A DNA stretch of 64,000 nt, taken from assembly GCA_964505215.1 (NCBI GenBank), contig CAZDGU010000010.1, forward strand, positions 50,451 to 114,450. The letters are read 5' to 3'. Below, piece after piece: positions 62,747-64,000 of the stretch. The notes below the pieces were generated by a model. The model searched no databases. It was given only the letters and a program-made list of their open reading frames with translations, and was not told where the DNA came from. The DNA is from Gracilimonas sp964505215 (lineage in GTDB: Bacteria > Bacteroidota > Rhodothermia > Balneolales > Balneolaceae). The position numbers were made by a program, and so were the translations under genes. The number at the start of each line of letters is the position of its first letter. The stretch's first letter is position 1.

Positions 62747-63814
62747 ATGCGAAAACACATTACCCTGTTATTTCTGCTTGCGTTTGTTTTGTCCTGTACA
62801 CCAAAAAATGAGGAACGGAAAAACTCTAATTTACAGCTTGTTAAGATCGACTCTGTAAAGTTGGAACAGCCAGATGTATTATTTGGAAAGTTTGGGGAAG
62901 AAATGAAAGTAACTGAGGATGGAGCGTACCTGTTACTGGCAGAAAGAATTAAAAATCAGGTATATGTATTTAATGCGGACGGCTCCTTTTATAAAACCAT
63001 TGGCGAAAGAGGAAGAGGACCTGAAGGAATTTTAAAAGTGTATGGCTTTGATGTAAACAGCCGAAAAGAAATTTTGATATTAGACTCAAAACAATGGCTG
63101 TTAAAGGTTTTTGATATAGAGGGAAATTTAATCAGATCAAGTTCATTTTTTGAAGAAGTTCCAATACAGCCTTCTCCCGGTGCAATTTTATGGCATAGAG
63201 ATAAATTTATTGTATCAATATTAGAAAAGAGGTTTATACAAAATCCTGAAAACTCAAAGTTAATTGCCATAGTAGGAGATGACGGAAACCCATTAAAAGT
63301 ACTCGGCAAGCATGATCCATTTACTGCTAAGGATAATCAGTCTTCTTTTTTCAGCGCAATTGCGTTAGATAAAACAACTGGCAAGGTGTATTCTAACCTA
63401 AGGTCCTCTCCCTATTATCAAATTCATGATTTAGCTACAGGCGAAAAGATTAGTTACAATGGAGAGTTAAATGACGGTTTTAAGCTGCTGGGAAAAGAAA
63501 TTGCGCTGCACACACCTGTAAATAGTAAGATAAAAAAGTTAGCGAATACTACCGGAGTACCGAAAATATATCTTACAGACCAATTTGTTATCCAGCATAG
63601 GCAAACTCTTACATCAGAATGGTTTAAAACAGCACAATATGAAGACAAGAGGAACAGCTTGGCTTTTTATGATAAACAGACTAATGAGTTTATACAGGAA
63701 ACCATTGTGCAAGGAACTCCGACCGCCGTTCATGAAAATAAAATTTATATGATCGAAGACTTTAACCCCAATAACTACACCATTGGCATTTATGAATTGG
63801 TTGAGAGAAGGTGA
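62747..63814 (+). CDS. Beta-propeller lipoprotein
   Basis: This 355-residue protein has a lipoprotein signal with lipobox VLSC (C17). The following sequence has six-bladed propeller features: VFNADGSFYKTIGERGRGPE (the 'G.GPEG' turn), ILILDSKQWLLKVFDIEGNL and FYDKQTNEFIQETIVQGTP. It belongs to the same broad type as the propeller at 38583 but is anchored by lipid. The stop overlaps the start of a small membrane ORF (GTGA at 63811). Function unknown. Confidence 0.78.
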   Translation: MRKHITLLFLLAFVLSCTPKNEERKNSNLQLVKIDSVKLEQPDVLFGKFGEEMKVTEDGAYLLLAERIKNQVYVFNADGSFYKTIGERGRGPEGILKVYGFDVNSRKEILILDSKQWLLKVFDIEGNLIRSSSFFEEVPIQPSPGAILWHRDKFIVSILEKRFIQNPENSKLIAIVGDDGNPLKVLGKHDPFTAKDNQSSFFSAIALDKTTGKVYSNLRSSPYYQIHDLATGEKISYNGELNDGFKLLGKEIALHTPVNSKIKKLANTTGVPKIYLTDQFVIQHRQTLTSEWFKTAQYEDKRNSLAFYDKQTNEFIQETIVQGTPTAVHENKIYMIEDFNPNNYTIGIYELVERR

Positions 63815-63978
63815 AAAATTACTGGAATGAGTGGTTCCTTTTATTATTCGGCTTGATTTTGATATATATATATATATATATATGTTGGAAACAGAATCTA
63901 AATAAAAAATCATTTTTAGGTTCAGTAAATGAAAATCAACAGTTAGAAGGCTTTGCAAAACCCTTTGTTGTTCTTTGA
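63811..63978 (+). CDS. Tiny membrane ORF carrying an (AT)11 tract, possibly phase variable
   Basis: GTG 63811 overlaps the propeller stop codon and opens a 55-residue frame with one hydrophobic helix (residues about 8-24). The tract (AT)11 at 63862-63883 encodes alternating Ile-Tyr within that helix. Gain or loss of one repeat unit would run into a stop within a few codons, so only tract lengths of 8, 11 or 14 repeats read through. After the helix comes a polar stretch ending KPFVVL at the stop. Reading one base out of frame gives FDLFFMGEC up to the window end, which hints at a broken thioredoxin-like domain. The gene status is uncertain. Confidence 0.45.
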   Translation: MKNYWNEWFLLLFGLILIYIYIYICWKQNLNKKSFLGSVNENQQLEGFAKPFVVL

Positions 63979-64000
63979 TTTATTTTTCATGGGGGAATGT

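Noticed and set aside
1..64000. tRNA, rRNA, CRISPR array, insertion sequence, prophage
   Set aside because: No cloverleaf-like, rRNA-like, regularly spaced repeat-spacer or transposase/integrase sequence was recognised on reading both strands.

Overview
The window reads as a chromosome segment of a Balneolota/Rhodothermota-type bacterium (FCB group). This is inferred from several things seen together: a large secreted protein ending in the 'NFPNPFNP...YxLP' type-A sorting/FlgD-like tail, an SprA-like outer-membrane protein, NhaD, DUF3098, a TAnnTTTG-type promoter, and proteins usually met in marine or haloalkaline Bacteroidota relatives. A complete flagellar export/basal-body locus is uncommon in this group, so the window is dominated by an unusual lineage trait. 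No rRNA, tRNA, CRISPR array, insertion sequence or prophage was seen.

Layout. 1-3613: 3' part of ccmF, a DUF5683-like protein, a 3-hydroxyacyl-CoA dehydrogenase. 3647-6334 (minus): a PAS/chemoreceptor-like protein and a PAS histidine kinase. 6352-24645 (plus): flagellar locus, starting at a near-perfect sigma-54 promoter with two upstream 17-bp direct repeats: flgB flgC orf fliE fliF fliG fliH fliI fliJ motE-like fliK flgD flgE, terminator, then motA motB fliL fliM fliY/N fliO fliP fliQ fliR. 24646-32139 (minus): the export/regulatory arm flhB flhA flhF flhG orf fliA plus a small orf. The order equals the Firmicutes/spirochaete fla-che operon, but with the flhB-to-fliA arm inverted. 32432-37007: moxR, uppP, an Omp85-like barrel, nhaD. 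37008-40250: AT-rich accessory stretch with a VapBC-like pair and a small secreted Cys peptide, beta-propeller and MauE-like membrane protein cluster. 40253-41389: rpsF-rpsR-rplI. 41621-50645: SprA-like protein, an exbB/small membrane/exbD/exbD operon, thiL, ftsH (with a sigma-54-type promoter in front). 50871-55508 (minus): mazG, a legacy 'asparagine synthetase B' protein, a TPR protein, maf. 55605-61789: DUF3098, DUF92, dicarboxylate/glutamate symporter, secreted sorting-domain protein, aldo/keto reductase. 61790-62746: a patchwork of dispersed repeats. 62747-63978: a second beta-propeller lipoprotein, overlapping a tiny membrane ORF that carries an (AT)11 tract.

How the genes work together. 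Flagellar rod, hook, MS-ring, switch, stator and export genes are here; filament, L/P-ring, distal rod and chemotaxis genes (fliC, fliD, flgK, flgL, flgG, flgH, flgI, che) are not and must lie elsewhere. Sigma-54 (early) and FliA (late; candidate promoters at the PAS receptor-like gene and motA) suggest a two-tier cascade. Several parts deviate from textbook: FliM lacks the N-terminal CheY-binding peptide, FlhF has a degenerate GTPase core, and the receptor-like protein has an eroded methyl-accepting hairpin. The best candidates for an undescribed system are the two beta-propeller loci, each with a tiny secreted or membrane partner.
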